This document shows positions 27,720 to 39,843 of a stretch of 64,000 nt of DNA, one piece after another. The DNA is from Dama dama. Its lineage: Eukaryota; Chordata; Mammalia; Artiodactyla; Cervidae. Below the pieces are notes generated by a model. The model saw only the letters and a list, made by a program, of their open reading frames with translations, ran no database searches and was not told where the DNA came from. Each line of letters begins with the position of its first letter. Within the stretch, counting starts at the first letter, position 1. The stretch covers positions 6,841,001-6,905,000 of the forward strand of contig NC_083688.1 in NCBI RefSeq assembly GCF_033118175.1, read 5' to 3'. The translations under genes and the position numbers were made by a program.

Positions 27720-28170
27720 AAGTAATTTCCTGTTGCTGCTGTAAAAAGTTGTCACAAATGTATCCTCTCACATTTCTGGAGGCCAGAATGTGGTCTCCAC
27801 ATTCAGAAATGTGTCTCAATGAGCTATAATCCAGGTGTCTGCAGGGCTGTGCTCCTTTCTGCAGGCTTATATAGAGAGCAGAATCCACTTACTTGTCTTT
27901 TCCAGCTTCCAGAGGTCACCCATGTTTCTTGGCTTGTGGCCGGTTCCATCCGTCTTCAAAGCCTGCAGTCCTGTTGCTTCCGTTATCACATCTTCTCTGA
28001 GTCTGATTCTCTCTCTTTCACTTGGAAGGATCCTTGTGATTACATTAGGCCCAGCAGGATAATTTCCCTATCTGGAGGTCAGGTGATCAGCAACCTTAAT
28101 TCTCCTTTGTTCACAGGCTCCAGGGATTAGGTCGTGGACATCTTGGGAAATTATTCTGCCCACCACTGGT
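27720..28170. repeat. Ancient interspersed repeat, family uncertain
   Basis: TTTCTGGAGGCCAGAATGTG, GTCTGCAGGGCTGTGCTCC, TGTGATTACATTAGGCCCAG and GATTAGGTCGTGGACATCTT follow a very common old mammalian repeat, which I think is LTR-related. No coding content. Confidence 0.5.
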
Positions 28171-28342
28171 AGGAAGAGAAACAGTTTTTCTTGTGCCAGT
28201 GTATTCCCAAGAACTCTTGAGAATTCAAAATTCAAACCTAGACTTCCAGGTCATTATGAAGATGTATTTATCAAAACAGGAGAATAGAATAAAAACTGTA
28301 TTTAAATGGTCTATTAGTTTAATTGATAACTTTTAGATATTT

Positions 28343-28533
28343 GGGCTTCCCAGGTGGCTCAGTGGTAAAGAATCTGCAATGCAGGAGACGCAAAAGACAT
28401 GGGTTGGGGAGATCCCCTGGAGAAGGAAATGGCAACCCGCTCCAGTATTCTTGCCTAAAAGTCCATGGACGGCGGAGCCTAGCGGACTACAGTCCATGGG
28501 GTTGCAGAGTTGGACACGACTTGGTGACTAAAC
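28343..28533 (+). repeat. Bov-tA SINE
   Basis: Forward copy, GGGCTTCCCAGGTGGCTCAG to GACACGACTTGGTGAC, with a small deletion after AATCTGC. Confidence 0.93.
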
Positions 28534-29559
28534 GAATCTGTGGGCATGTGGGCCTCCATTTTGCACTTCTGCTACTGGCCCTCCAAATATTGAGGGTAGA
28601 CCTAACCCAAAGTCACAAAACAAGGAAACGTCCAAATTAGAACACAGATCCTCTCTTAAACCTTTGTATCATCCACACAGGCCACTTCTCAAAGAGCAGT
28701 AAGGGAAAAGTCAACTACCACTGTCTTTTTTTGTTTTCCTCAGTTTTTTGATACTATGTCATGTATCTATCTGACTCCCTGGTGGTTGTAAAGCTGTCTA
28801 TTTTTGAACCTCCTATCCAGAGCCTGGCTTCCTTGAAGTGGAAGCTTCTGAAGCTGTATCCCTCCTCTAGGTAGCCTCCTATCTGCTCATACCTTGTTCA
28901 TACCATACATTGTCTTATACAGACCCTCCTCCTCTCATCATTCAAGTTCACTCATTTATGGATTCACCAAACAATTAATTAGCACCTCCACTGGGGATAC
29001 AGAAACAGCGTAGTCACTAACCCTGCCGTCAAGGAGCTCTCAGTCTAGTGAGGGTGCCAGAGAGTGAAATGGGCCATGACAACTGTAGGTACAGAGCTGA
29101 GTGCATTGCTAATCTGGGCAGATCTGGGGGTGGGGTTTGGTAGAAGCTTCTCAGAGGAAGTGGTTCTCAAACAGAGTCTCAACTAGGCCAGGAGGCTGGG
29201 GCCTAGATTTTTGGGTCCAGAGAGTGGCATGTTCATAGGCCCTGAAGCTGTAGTGGGCAAATTTGGGGAATCCCAAATCAGACAAGATGACTAGAACAAA
29301 GAGTGGGAGGAGGGAGGAGGCAGAACAAAGGCTTAAAATACTAAGAGCCTCAGGTTAACCCTGATAGACCATAGGCTTCATGAGGAGCACATGTTATTCT
29401 TCACTTAGCCTCCGTGTCAGTGAGGCATCTAGTACATAGCTGGTGCTCAGTATTTGCTGGAAGACTGAATGAGTTGGAGTTCCTGAACACTGTCCAGAGG
29501 AACCTGGAGGCCAGCAGGTTTCAGCCCTGGCTGCACATTCAAATCACTTGGGGAAGCTC
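28534..29559. other. Intergenic DNA with a GA-rich ancient repeat copy
   Basis: About 29000-29300 resembles the 16-kb repeat (AAGGAGCTCTCAGTCTAGTG, GAAGCTTCTCAGAGGAAGTG). The rest is unrecognised. Confidence 0.5.
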
Positions 29560-29658
29560 CCCGCCCCCGCCCCGCCGCCCCCCACGCCAGGGATCGGACT
29601 CCTGTCCCCTGTAGTGGAAGTCTGGAGTCTTAACCATTGAACCGCCAGGGAAGTCCCT
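29560..29658 (-). repeat. CHR-type SINE fragment
   Basis: Reverse-oriented: CCAGGGATCGGACTCCTGTC and AACCATTGAACCGCCAGGGA, preceded by a C-rich run. Confidence 0.85.
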
Positions 29659-30152
29659 GGGGGAGCTTTAAAAACTAAAAATCTGTAGTTTTTAGGGCCC
29701 GACCCTAAACCAATTTAGTCTGAATCTCAGGATGTGGGCACTTGGTGCATTGAAATCACCTAAAAAATTCCCTGGGTGATTTAAATGTGCAGTCCAGGCT
29801 AAGAATCAGGGCTATGGGCCACACACCATGGAAATGTTCTACCCAAATCATACTAGCAGATTGGAAATGCTTTGAATTGACAACTCCACGGGAAATGAGT
29901 TAAATCGGGTTTAGAGGTGGAAGTATTGACAGTTTAACGATCCAGGTGAGAGACAATGAGAGCCCCAGCTAGCGTGATGTGAGAAGTAAATGGATTTGGA
30001 GAGAGTTTAGGAAGATACAGTCAAGATCTGGTGGCTGGGGTGGACAGGTGAGAATCTAGGATGGCCTCCTCTCTTCGGGTTTGAAAAACTTAGGTGAATA
30101 CTGGGGCTATTTCCTGGAATCTGAAATACTGGCATGGGCAGGTTTAGGAAGG

Positions 30153-31463
30153 GCTTCCCTTGTGGCTCAGCTGGTAAAGAATCCTCCTGCACTGCTGGAA
30201 ACCTGGGTTTGAGCCCTGGGTTGGAAAGATCCCCTGGAGAAGGGAAAGGCTACCCACTCCAGTATTCTGGCGTGGAGAATTCCCACGGACCATATAGTCC
30301 ATGGGGTCGCAAAGAGTTGGACACGACTGAGCAACTTCATGCGAAAAAGCAAGAGAGTTCCAGAAAAACATCTATTTCTGCTTTATTCACTACGCCAAAG
30401 CCTTCGACTGAAAGAGATGGGAATACCAGACCACCTGACCTGCCTCTTGAGAAACCTGTATGCAGGTCAGGAAGCAACAGTTAGAACTGGACATGGAACA
30501 ACAGATTGGATCCAAATAGGAAAAGGAGTAGTCAAGGCTGAATATTGTCACCCTGATTATTTAACTTTTATGCAGAGTACATCATGAGAAACGCTGGGCT
30601 GGAAGAAGCACAAGCTGGAATCAAGATTGCCGGGAGAAATATCAATAACCTCAGATATGCAGATGACACCACCCTTATGGCAGAGAGTGAAGAGGAACTG
30701 AAAAGCCTCTTGATGAAAGTGAAAGAGGAGAATGAAAAAGTTGGCTTAAAGCTTAACATTCAGAAAACTAAGATCATGGCATCTGGTCCCATCACCTCAT
30801 GGGAAATAGATGGGGAGACAGTGGAAATAGTGTCAGACTTTATTTTTTTGGGCTCCAAAATCACTGCAGATGGTGACTGCAGCCATGAAATTAAAAGACG
30901 CTTACTCCTTGGAAGGAAAGTTATGACCAACCTAGATAACATATTAAAAAGCAGAGACATTACTTTGCCAACAAAGGTCCATCTAGTCAAGGCTATGGTT
31001 TTTCCTGTGGTCATATATGGATGTGAGAGTTGGACTGTGAAGAAAGCTGAGCGCCGAAAAATTGATGCTTTTGAACTGTGGTGTTGGAGAAGACTCTTGA
31101 GAGTCCCTTGGACTGCAAGGAGATCCAACCAGTCCATCCTAAAGGAGATCAGTCCTGGGTGTTCATTGGAAGGACTGATGTTGAAGCTGAAACTCCAATA
31201 CTTCGGCCACCTCATGCAAAGAGTTGACTCACTGGAAGAGACCCTGATGCTGGGAGGGATTGGGGGCAGGAGGAGAAGGGGACGACAGAGGATGAGATGG
31301 CTGGATGGCATCACCAACTCGATGGGCATGAGTTTGAGTAAACTCCAGGAGTTGGTGATGGACAGGGAGGCCCGGCGTGCTGTGATTCATGGGGTCTCAG
31401 AGTCGACACAACTGAGCAACTGAACTGAACTGAACTGAGCAACTTCACTTTCACTTTCTTGGC
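30153..31463 (+). repeat. Bov-tA SINE interrupted by BovB
   Basis: The SINE starts AGGGCTTCCCTTGTGGCTCA. Its tail reads GACTGAGCAACTTCA up to 30339 and resumes with CTTTCACTTTC after 31447. Removing the BovB insertion restores a normal Bov-tA tail. Confidence 0.93.
30340..31433 (+). mobile_element. BovB (RTE) LINE, 5'-truncated, broken reverse-transcriptase ORF
   Basis: BovB is a non-LTR retrotransposon abundant in ruminants, proposed to have entered by horizontal transfer. A 279-residue open frame at 30584-31423 holds the end of the reverse transcriptase, including the catalytic YADD at 30656-30667, and the conserved C-terminal region with GRQRMRWLDGI. Upstream, two indels break the frame: a short deletion near 30410 and a missing base near 30530. 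Most of the element, including the endonuclease, is absent. A (CTGAA)n tail lies at about 31415-31438. Flanking ACTGAGCAACTTCA at 30326-30339 and 31434-31447 marks the insertion. It is inactive, not a host gene. Confidence 0.95.
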
Positions 31464-32827
31464 CTTGTAAACCTAACGGGCCTCTATAAACAGCTGTCTG
31501 CTCCTTTACTGGCCTTCTGACTGTTAAGTCCCGAGGCTTCCCTAATCTCCTCGAGGAATTCTAGCTACTTTCTTCTTTCCCACCTTCACTGTCCCCCTGA
31601 GCTTGCAAGGAGGGGTGGACCATACTTCTTCCACAAAATCTGACTGCTGGCATGTCTCTTTAGTTCCTCTCCTCCATGCTGCCCCAAAGACACAATCTAG
31701 GCCTAAAAAAACTTTAAAAATTAGAGTGGAGCATGGTACAAGAATAGGGGAGAGGTTTTCCCTTACTACTATCAAAGTAACACTCATTTAAGAACATTTG
31801 GAAAAAATTTAATCATGTCCGCATAGATCCAGTCACTGCCATCATTGGGGTGTTTCCTGCCCCCTCCCCCTTTTTTGGCTAGACATAGATTATTTTGTTA
31901 TGTTCTTTATATAGTTGTAATCACACTGGTTCATAAACTGATTCATAAAAATTATGAAGCAGCTTAAGGGAGACAGCTTGAGAATGGTGCACAGAAAGCA
32001 GTAGAAAAAGTATACCTGGTGGAGGGAAGGCCGTGGAAAACAAACCTGCTGGTGTGGTGTTGGGAGTGTGCGTTAATCGAGCCTCTCTGGAGGGCAACTT
32101 GACAGCATCTATCAAAGTCTTATACATGCATGGCCTGAGCCCAGTAACTCTACTCAGAATGCACAAATTTAGGTGAACAAGGATGTTTGCTATATCACTT
32201 TTTGAAGTAAGGAAAAACCGGAGACTGATGCTTATAGGGAGATAAATGAAGCGAACGATGACATGTCCATAGACGTGGGAGACCGTGCTCATCTGGAAAG
32301 AGCTCCGTGGTGTGTTGTTAAGGGGGGGGAACACTTGACAGGACGGTATGTGGTGTTCCATTTTCTTATTAAAGGCCAGCACTAAATGTTTGTCTCAAAA
32401 GGGAGGCCCTGAACTGTGCGTTGGTGAGGCCCAGGATCTGGGAGGTGAGGACTTGTTCTGACGGTGCTCCAGAGGCCTGTCAGCCTCGCCCTGAGACTCA
32501 GGCTCTTCAGTGAAGGACCAGGTTCAAACCCCTGTTCTGCCTCCTACTACCTGTGTGGCCTTTGACAAGCCATTGCCTTCCTGTGCCTCCATTTTCTCTT
32601 AAGTAAAATGGAAATAATAACTGTTCCTATTTCATAGGGTTGCACTGAGAATTATTAGTTCATGTACAGCCCTTAAAATTGCTTAAGTAATCAAGTATGC
32701 TTAATCAATACTAGCTAAATCAGAGATTCCTGAGTTTCCATTCCTGCTTCGCCACCCTTTGGGCAAGTTTCTTAACTTCTCTGAGTCCTGGTTTCTGGTA
32801 GGGTGGGAAGGATTTGGGTTGGGTTGT
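31464..32827. other. Intergenic DNA with MIR remains
   Basis: A MIR is recognisable at about 32515-32720 (CAAACCCCTGTTCTGCCTCC, CTTAAGTAAAATGGAAATAA). An old L1-like piece may lie near 32075-32400. No gene was supported. Confidence 0.5.
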
Positions 32828-33025
32828 GTTTTAGTCTCTCAGTCGTGTCCAGCTCTTTGCAACCCCATTAGATGTAGGCCGCCAGGCTCCTCTATCCATG
32901 GAATTCTCCAGGGAAGAATACTGGGATGGGTTGCCATTCCCTTCAGCAGATCTTCCCAAGCCAGGGTTCAAACCCGGGTCTCCCGCACTGCAGGAAGATT
33001 TTTTACTGTCTGAGCCACCAAGGAT
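32828..33025 (-). repeat. Bov-tA SINE
   Basis: Reverse-oriented, TTTTAGTCTCTCAGTCGTG to GTCTGAGCCACCAAGGA. Confidence 0.92.
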
Positions 33026-33572
33026 TTAGATTAATGGTATGTAAATATCTTGCTGAGGAACTTGTCCCTGGATGTGGATCCTGGCCCCGTTGCAGAGTTG
33101 GTAATACCAGTTGCCGGATCTTCTGCCTGGGCGTGTGTCTTCTTCGATATTCAGTTGAGCAGGAGCATGCTTCGGGGCTTGAAGTGATGGGAGCAGGTGC
33201 AGCAGCGCCCGCTGGTGAGTGGGGGTGCGCGGTGGGAGGTGGGCTTCAGCGGCTGCTTGGCCCCAGCCGCATGTTGCCCTGTGGACCGGCCAAGCACTGT
33301 TAGCTGTTAACCAGTTTTCGGGAGAAGTTGTGAAATCTCTGCTTTTTAACTCTTGGCAATTAGCTCAATTTTGTAAACACTACGAGGGCAAACAAAACAT
33401 GGCAGCAGACCAGATGTAGCCCACGAGCTGCCGCTCTGCTGTCTCCGCTCCAGCTCTTCTGTGCTTGGATTAGCAAAACATTTACTGAACGCCTGCTCCA
33501 CCTGTGCTCCGCAGCACCTGGTCACGCGTACTGTTCTGCAGCCTCAGGTCTGTGGCCTCGTATCGCTCTGGA

Positions 33573-33655
33573 CAAGGGCATGGCAACCCACTCCGGTGTC
33601 CTTGCCTGGAGAATCCCATGGACAGAGAAGCCTGGTGGATTACAGTCCATGGGGG
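33573..33655 (+). repeat. Bov-A SINE fragment
   Basis: Forward fragment, GGGCATGGCAACCCACTCC to TACAGTCCATGGGG. Adjacent 33690-33780 resembles reverse-strand L1 ORF2. Confidence 0.85.
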
Positions 33656-36040
33656 TATTGCTGTCAGGTACTAATTCGATCTGGTGGGTTTGAAATGGTA
33701 TTTCATTGTGGTTTTAATTTGCATTTCCCTGATTACTACTGAGGTTGAACATCTCTTTATGTATCTATAGAAGTGTTTTCTTTCCCAGAATTTTTGTTTC
33801 AACTTTTCAGATCAGGCTCTAGTCACTGATCGTTTTAAGGCTTCCCTAATGGAATCTTGCTCTTGAATAACATCATGCCCACTAGACTGGACTCCTTATA
33901 GCTTTGAGGCTGTCCGCACATCTTAAGAGGGCCTGGCAGCAAGCACGCTGCCTGCTACACACAGGGTAGGAACTCAGTAAATATTTGAATGAATCAGGCC
34001 CCGTTTCAAGCATATGATGTTTCTTTCTTTTTATTTTGCAGTTTCAGGCACAAATAATATTGATTTAGCTACCAACTTGTTCAACAGGCACACCTCCCCC
34101 AGTCTGGTGAGAAGACAGATGAAGAGATTTGTCTGTGTCTTGCCCCTTTAAAACCAGGAAGTAAAAAGAGGAACTTAGAAACAAGTAAAAAGACTTGCCT
34201 TAAGGGAACAGTGATTCTTGTAGGTGATTAGGGTAGTGTTTGCTGAAGGAGGTACTGGAGCTTAAAAGAGGGAGAGATTGGAACTCTGATAGCCAATTGC
34301 TTAGAAATTATCCTGACCGGAGGCTGAGGATGATAAGCCTGCGGTATGAGTGCTCACTTGGTAGCACAGCGTATTAATATGTGGAATTGAACGTACCCTT
34401 TTCCCCATGTCGTAGAGGGTCCTCCCTCCTTTACTGGTTTCATTTTTGAAGTGAAGCCTCTTGTGTTCAAGTGGGAAGAGCACTGTTTTTATAGTCAGAG
34501 ACCTGGATTTCAGTCCCAGTGGTTCTCATTACTTCACCAAACCTCAGCTTCTTTTTCTGTTAATTGGCACAGTAATAATAAAAAGCCTGTCCTTTAAATG
34601 AGAAAATATTTAAAACATTCATTTCTCCTAACAATACTAAGATTCCCATTTGGTTTTTGTTGTGATTACCATAACTAGTCTGCCTTCCTGCTAGGTGAAG
34701 GGATGTCTTATCTGGTGGTTAGGGATCTAATGCATGTTTGTCTCTGAATCAATCTGCCTGTCTTGGGCAACGCTGTTCCCGGGAATGGTCTTCCTGTGTA
34801 TTTGCACATTGAGTCTGGTCTCTGTGGTGGCGGTCTCTCTGATTCTAGGGTACACAGCTGCTTTTCTAGAGAGTAAGTTCCTTGAGGGCTGCAGGGCGGT
34901 CATGCTGGTTTGAACAGGGTGGTTCTGCATGGCTGGTTCTGCTTCTGTACTCAGATGATCTTTTTGTCTTCAAGGTAGAGAAATGCGCCAGCCTCACACC
35001 CCTTTAAGCAACAGCCACGGGAAGAACTGATGGATGTGTTTATCATTTTGGGGTACCTTGACCAAAACTGGGTGCGGGGATATACACACTCTGAGTTCCG
35101 CCTGTTCCCTCATCTCCTTCCTTTTTACCCTCCGCTCGAGCCATCCTTCCATTTCCTCCAGAACTGCAGACCCTCTCAGACCTCCAGTCCCTTTGCGCCT
35201 GCTGCTGCCTCACCTGCAGTGTCTTCGCACTCACTCCTCACCTAGCAGATTCCTTCCTTTTCATCCTTCAAGAAGGTCTAGGTCAAATGATTCCTCTCTG
35301 AAGCTTCTTTTGGTCTTCTAGGCAGAATCAGGCCTCCCTTCTTTATAGATCTCCATTTACTCCCTCACTTGGTTGGCTGCAGATTAATTGAGGGGCTACT
35401 GTGTGCCAGGCAGAGGCTACAGAGATTCATTTTAAAAGAGTCCTTGCCCTAAAGGAGTTCATAGGCTAGCTGGAGAGACAGACCCGGATGTGCAGACACA
35501 CGTGCTGACTGCATTAGGGAAGCACTGAGGGGGAGTGCCTCCCACCCTTCAGGGGACGGATGGCAAGGAAGGTTCCTGAAGGTGGTGACACCTGAGCCCT
35601 AAGAGTGTGGGGGTGTCCAGGGGGAAGGACTGGCTTGGGCAGAGGCACAGAGTTGAGAAATGACTTGGTGTGTGCAGAACAGTGGCAAGCAGTTGGTTAT
35701 GTTGGAACACAGGCAGGGGCTAGAAAGCATAACGCTTTCTAGGGTTATTTTTGTTTGTTCTTAGCTCTGCATTGAGGTTTGTGGGATCTTAATTCCCTGA
35801 CTAGACATCGAACACCTGCCCTTGCCAGTGAAAGCCTGGAGTCCTAGCCACTGGACTACCAGGGAACTCCTAGGACTTGGTAGGCTGAGCCATATGAAAC
35901 TGTCATTTTCATAGGTCAAAACAAAAATAGCTATCATGAGTTTCACATGGCTCCAGCTGATATGTTCCCTTTAGGGTTTTGGATCTTAGTGTTTCCCACA
36001 CTTCTGTCATTCCTAAACCACCTTCATGATTTTTACTGCT
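33656..36040. other. Intergenic DNA with L1, MIR, CHR and GA-rich repeat remains
   Basis: Reverse L1 piece at about 33690-33780 (TTTTAATTTGCATTTCCCTG), MIR at about 34470-34600, a GA-rich ancient repeat at about 35390-35740 and a CHR SINE at 35745-35872. I found no gene. Confidence 0.5.
35745..35872 (-). repeat. CHR-type SINE fragment
   Basis: Reverse-oriented: GTTTGTGGGATCTTAATTCC to CCACTGGACTACCAGGGAAC. Confidence 0.87.
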
Positions 36041-36260
36041 GTGTGTGTTCAGTCACTCAGTTGTGTCCAACTCTTCTTGACCTTATGGACTGTAACCCGC
36101 CAGGTTCCTCTGTACTTGGGATTCTCCAGGCAAGAATGCTGGAGTGGGTTGCCATTTCCTCCTCCACGGGATCTTCCCGACCCAGGGACTGAAACTGTGT
36201 CTCCTGTGTCTCCTGTATTGGCAGGCAGATTCTTTACCACTGAGCCACTTGTAAAGCCCA
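36041..36260 (-). repeat. Bov-tA SINE
   Basis: Reverse-oriented, full length: GTGTGTTCAGTCACTCAG to GAGCCACTTGTAAAGCCC. Confidence 0.93.
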
Positions 36261-36589
36261 AGTGGGTACTACTGAATACCCAGTTAATTTTTATATAAAG
36301 AGGTTCACTCCTTTTTTTTTTTTTTTTTACTTAAGTAAATTTATTTAGAAGGAAATGAAACTTCATATCAAAATTAAAAATTGTTACTTGACATAAGAAG
36401 TTAGCTGTACAAAGAAACTCAATGAAAATAAAACTCTTGCTAGGTCCTTGCTCTGTGTAAAAATGTCCCCTTCCACAAATAAAAGGAGTCTAGGCAATTG
36501 TTAGAGAAGTGTTCAGAGAGTCTGAGAGAGCAGATGTCTTTTAAGAGCCCAGAAGGGTTCAGGGCAATAGAATTTTAGAGGAGTAGATG

Positions 36590-37600
36590 GAATCAAAAGA
36601 TATTGGGGAATAAAAATCACCAGGATTAATTAAATGTGACAGGAGAGAAAAGAAGAGAAAAGAATGACTTTTAGGTTTCTATCCTGGAAACTAGGTGATG
36701 GCACCAGATATAGATGTGGGGAAGAATGATTGAGGAAGAAAGGATGATGAGGTCGGTTTTGCACATTTTGCATTTGCGATGCCCTTGGGGCCACCTAGAT
36801 GGAGATGCCCACAAACAGCCAGGATGAGGGCTCAGAGCAGAGCCACTGGGCACAGGCAGTCCTCGAGACTGAGGACATGAGCCTCTAATAGACCAGCTAC
36901 GGGGCAGCTGTCTTGGTGTTGGTGCTTCCCCAAATTTCCTCCCAGGCTAAAAACCCACCTTTGCCCTCCTCTAGGAAGGAGTAGGTGGAAGTCCAGGGGC
37001 ATCAGTGTTCTCAGTCACCTTGGTCTCAGCAGCTCCTAGCTCACCAGAGGAAAGGAGAAGATGGCAAGTTCCGTCTTGAATCTGTCGAGCCATGGGACCA
37101 CAGGGGACATCAGTGGGGAATGTCCGTCCAGATAGATCCTGCTCTCCATTCAGGCAGTCTAAAGTCTGGAACTGTATTTGGGAATAACCAGTCAATAGCT
37201 GGTGATGGAAACCAGCTGTTCTCATCGAGAACAGATGAGAATGCCCAAAGACAATATAGTACCATAATAGTAGTGGGCCCAGGACTAACCCTGAGAGAAA
37301 AGTGGTGGGAGCGGAAGCCATTAAAGAGACAGAGAAGGAGCAGTCAGAAACCTTCAGAGTAAATCAGGAGAGGAAGTGTCAAGGAAGCCAACAAGTGGAG
37401 TTGCCCAGAGAGGAGAAATCACCATGTCAGAAACAGCAGAGAGGTCTGCCCTGCCATGGGGAAGACACCTTCAGGTGTTGCAATTGGGATTTTACTGATG
37501 ACCTTGGAAAAGTTATTTTCAGTAAAGTGGTGAGAATAGAAACCAACATTCATATTGATTGAGGAAATGAACAAGCATAGACAGCAGACGTAGACTGCTC
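36590..37600. repeat. GA-rich ancient interspersed repeat copy
   Basis: Second-longest copy of the 16-kb type (CTAGATGGAGATGCCCACAA, GAGAGGAGAAATCACCATG, GATGACCTTGGAAAAG). It accounts for the open frames at 36985-37562. Confidence 0.55.
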
Positions 37601-37764
37601 TCTGCAGGGGGCATATGACATAGCTCTGTTATTTGTTCATGCAGTAAATATCTCCTGACTGCCCGCTGTGTGCAGGCACTGTGGTAGGTGATGAAGAATA
37701 AAACCGTGAGCAAAAACATGGGCTTTATATTCTAGGGATGGAGAGGCAGACACTGTGTAAAATA

Positions 37765-37975
37765 GAGTTGAGCCTTGAACATTGTGGGTGTGAACTGCAT
37801 GGGTCCACTTATAGACAGATTTTTCCCATACTTATACTACCCTGTTTACCATGCAAGGTTGTTTGAGTTCACAAATGGGGAACCATGGATACAGAGGGCT
37901 GGCTGTAAAGCTATACAGAGATTTTTGAGGGATGTTGGCACCCCTAACCTTCCAGTGTTGTTTAAGGATCAGCTA
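37765..37975. mobile_element. Tigger/MER2-like DNA transposon remnant
   Basis: Left end GAGTTGAGCCTTGAAC and the reverse complement of the right end TAGCTGATCCTTAAAC are imperfect inverted repeats of the MER2-type Tigger terminus. The internal sequence (AACTGCATGGGTCCACTTAT, GGCACCCCTAACC) also fits. It is non-coding and old, and the family is named from memory. Confidence 0.7.
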
Positions 37976-38339
37976 TCTATTAGGTCTTGATAAGTGCCTT
38001 GAAAGGGGTCTGGGTGTGTGTGCATGTGTGTGTATGCGCTGTTTTACGTAAAGCGATGAAAGTCTCTGATCAAATGGCTGTTATAAGGCATTGTTGAGTT
38101 TGTGGTTTTTTTTGTTGTTGTTGAGTTTGTTTTAAAGCACAGTATCAAATAAATTATAGTCCTTAATTCTTGATATATTGTCTATAGTGTTAAAATAATT
38201 AATTGATAGGTTTTACCACCCCCCTACCCAACAATAAAATACGAAGTCCTTACCACGATCTCTAAAACCCTCCATAATCTGCCCCCTGCCTTCCTCACAA
38301 AATTCATCTAGTACTGTCTTTCCCCTTTCTGGGTCCATT

Positions 38340-38660
38340 CCAGCACCAAAGCTGAAGTGAATGAATGAATGAAGTGTGTCACTTGGATGGTGTCCTCCCA
38401 AGTGGCCTCTTTGGCAAGGGAAAGCAGGTAGCTTAGGATCAAAGAGCTTAAGCTTTGGTGCTGGACAAACCTGGCTTTGATTCCTAGCTGTGCCGCTTAC
38501 AGATTCTCTGACTTTGAGTAGGTCACACATTCTCAGTTTCCTTATCCGTGAGATGGAGATGATATGATATCCATATTGCAAGACTGTTTTTAGGTAGAGT
38601 TGATAGTTAATGCAAATTGCTTAGCATAATATATGGTACACTGTAAGCACCAAGAAATGG
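38340..38660 (+). repeat. MIR SINE, with a preceding (AATG)n run
   Basis: About 38435-38660 follows MIR from head to tail (AAACCTGGCTTTGATTCC, CTCAGTTTCCTTATCCGTGA). A short AATG repeat lies at 38360-38374. L2-like sequence precedes it from about 38225. Confidence 0.65.
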
Positions 38661-39448
38661 GAGTAATGTTACCATCCCTGCTGTTGTTACCATTGCTTTA
38701 CTACATCAGGCCTCCTCAGTTAACAGGTGAGGAAGCAGGTCTCACCAGAGGTAAGCAGTGAGTCAGAGAAGGGGGAGTGGTGACCAGCACCCAGGTGATT
38801 AGGCATGGCGTGTAAGTCAGTGTGAGCTTCCAAGCTGAGGAGACCTTGGTTCACGTTTTGGGTTTATCATTTACTATGTTTGAACTAGTTGCTTGACCTC
38901 TCTGAACCTTGGGTTCTCCATCCTTAAAATGCCGCATGAGACGGTTGGAAAGTGGAGAGAGGACACATGTACAGGCAGCGGAGAGCAGGGCCACTTCGAA
39001 AGCGCTCAGCAAGCAGCGGTTCTCCCCACCTCGGCGGCGCTGCTGCTTTCTTCTGTACTTCACCCAGTGGGTGGTTAGTTTGTTTTCTCAAAGAGATAAG
39101 GGAGACATGGACCCCTTTGAGAATCTGTGGATACCCAAACTCAGAAGGTTCCTAAACCTTTGCTAATAGTGGGGGTGAAAATGTAATAGATCCAGACTGA
39201 ACCCAATCAATCTCTCCTTCTCGCTCCCTCTTCTCTTTTCCTTCTCTTTATTGTACAGCCCTATGTGTTCTGGGCAAGATGCCTTTATTTATCTCACACT
39301 TTTTCTAACAACTTCCTTCCAAGGGCATTCTCAGATCTTACAACTTCCTTCCAAGGGCATTTTCAGCAAAGACCGCACCCACAGTCTCAGTTTCTGGGGC
39401 TAAGGGCATGGTGTCCCTTAAGTTTCCAAAGCATGAATTTCCATATCT
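38661..39448. other. Intergenic DNA, short tandem duplication
   Basis: MIR-like sequence lies at about 38820-38960. A 32-bp unit starting ACAACTTCCTTCC is repeated at 39308 and 39340 with one or a few differences. No gene was seen. Confidence 0.55.
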
Positions 39449-39457
39449 GTAAAATGG

Positions 39458-39834
39458 AGTTGTTGTTGTTCAGTTGCTCAGTTGTGTCCGACTCTTTGCA
39501 ACCTCATGGCCTGCAGCATGCCAGGCTTCCCTGTCCTGCACTACCTCCTGGAGTTTATTTAAACTCATGTCCATTGAGTCGGTGATTCCATCCAACCATC
39601 TCATCCTCTGTCGTCCCCTTCTCCTCCTGCCTTCAATCTTTCCCAGCATCGGGACCTTTTCCAATGAGTTGGCTCTTCACATCAGGTGGCCAAAGTATTG
39701 GAGCTTCAGCATCAGTCCTTTCAATGAATATTCAAGACTGATTGCCTTTAGGAGTGACTGGTTTGATCTCCTTGCAGTCCAAGGGACTCTCAAGAGTCTT
39801 CTCCAACACCACAGTTCGAAAGCATTGAATAAAA
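39458..39834 (-). mobile_element. BovB LINE 3' fragment with target-site duplication
   Basis: Reverse-oriented last 377 bp or so of BovB, including the C-terminal coding part (GRRRRGRQRMRWLDGITDSM). It is flanked by GTAAAATGG at 39449-39457 and 39835-39843, inside an older MIR. Inactive. Confidence 0.93.
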
Positions 39835-39843
39835 GTAAAATGG

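Noticed and set aside
30584..31423. A 279-residue open frame that looks like a gene
   Set aside because: It is the C-terminal part of a BovB LINE reverse transcriptase, 5'-truncated and frame-broken upstream; not a host gene.
36985..37562. Two consecutive frames of 125 and 86 residues
   Set aside because: Same purine-rich ancient repeat as at 16-17.5 kb, with no homology to a known protein.
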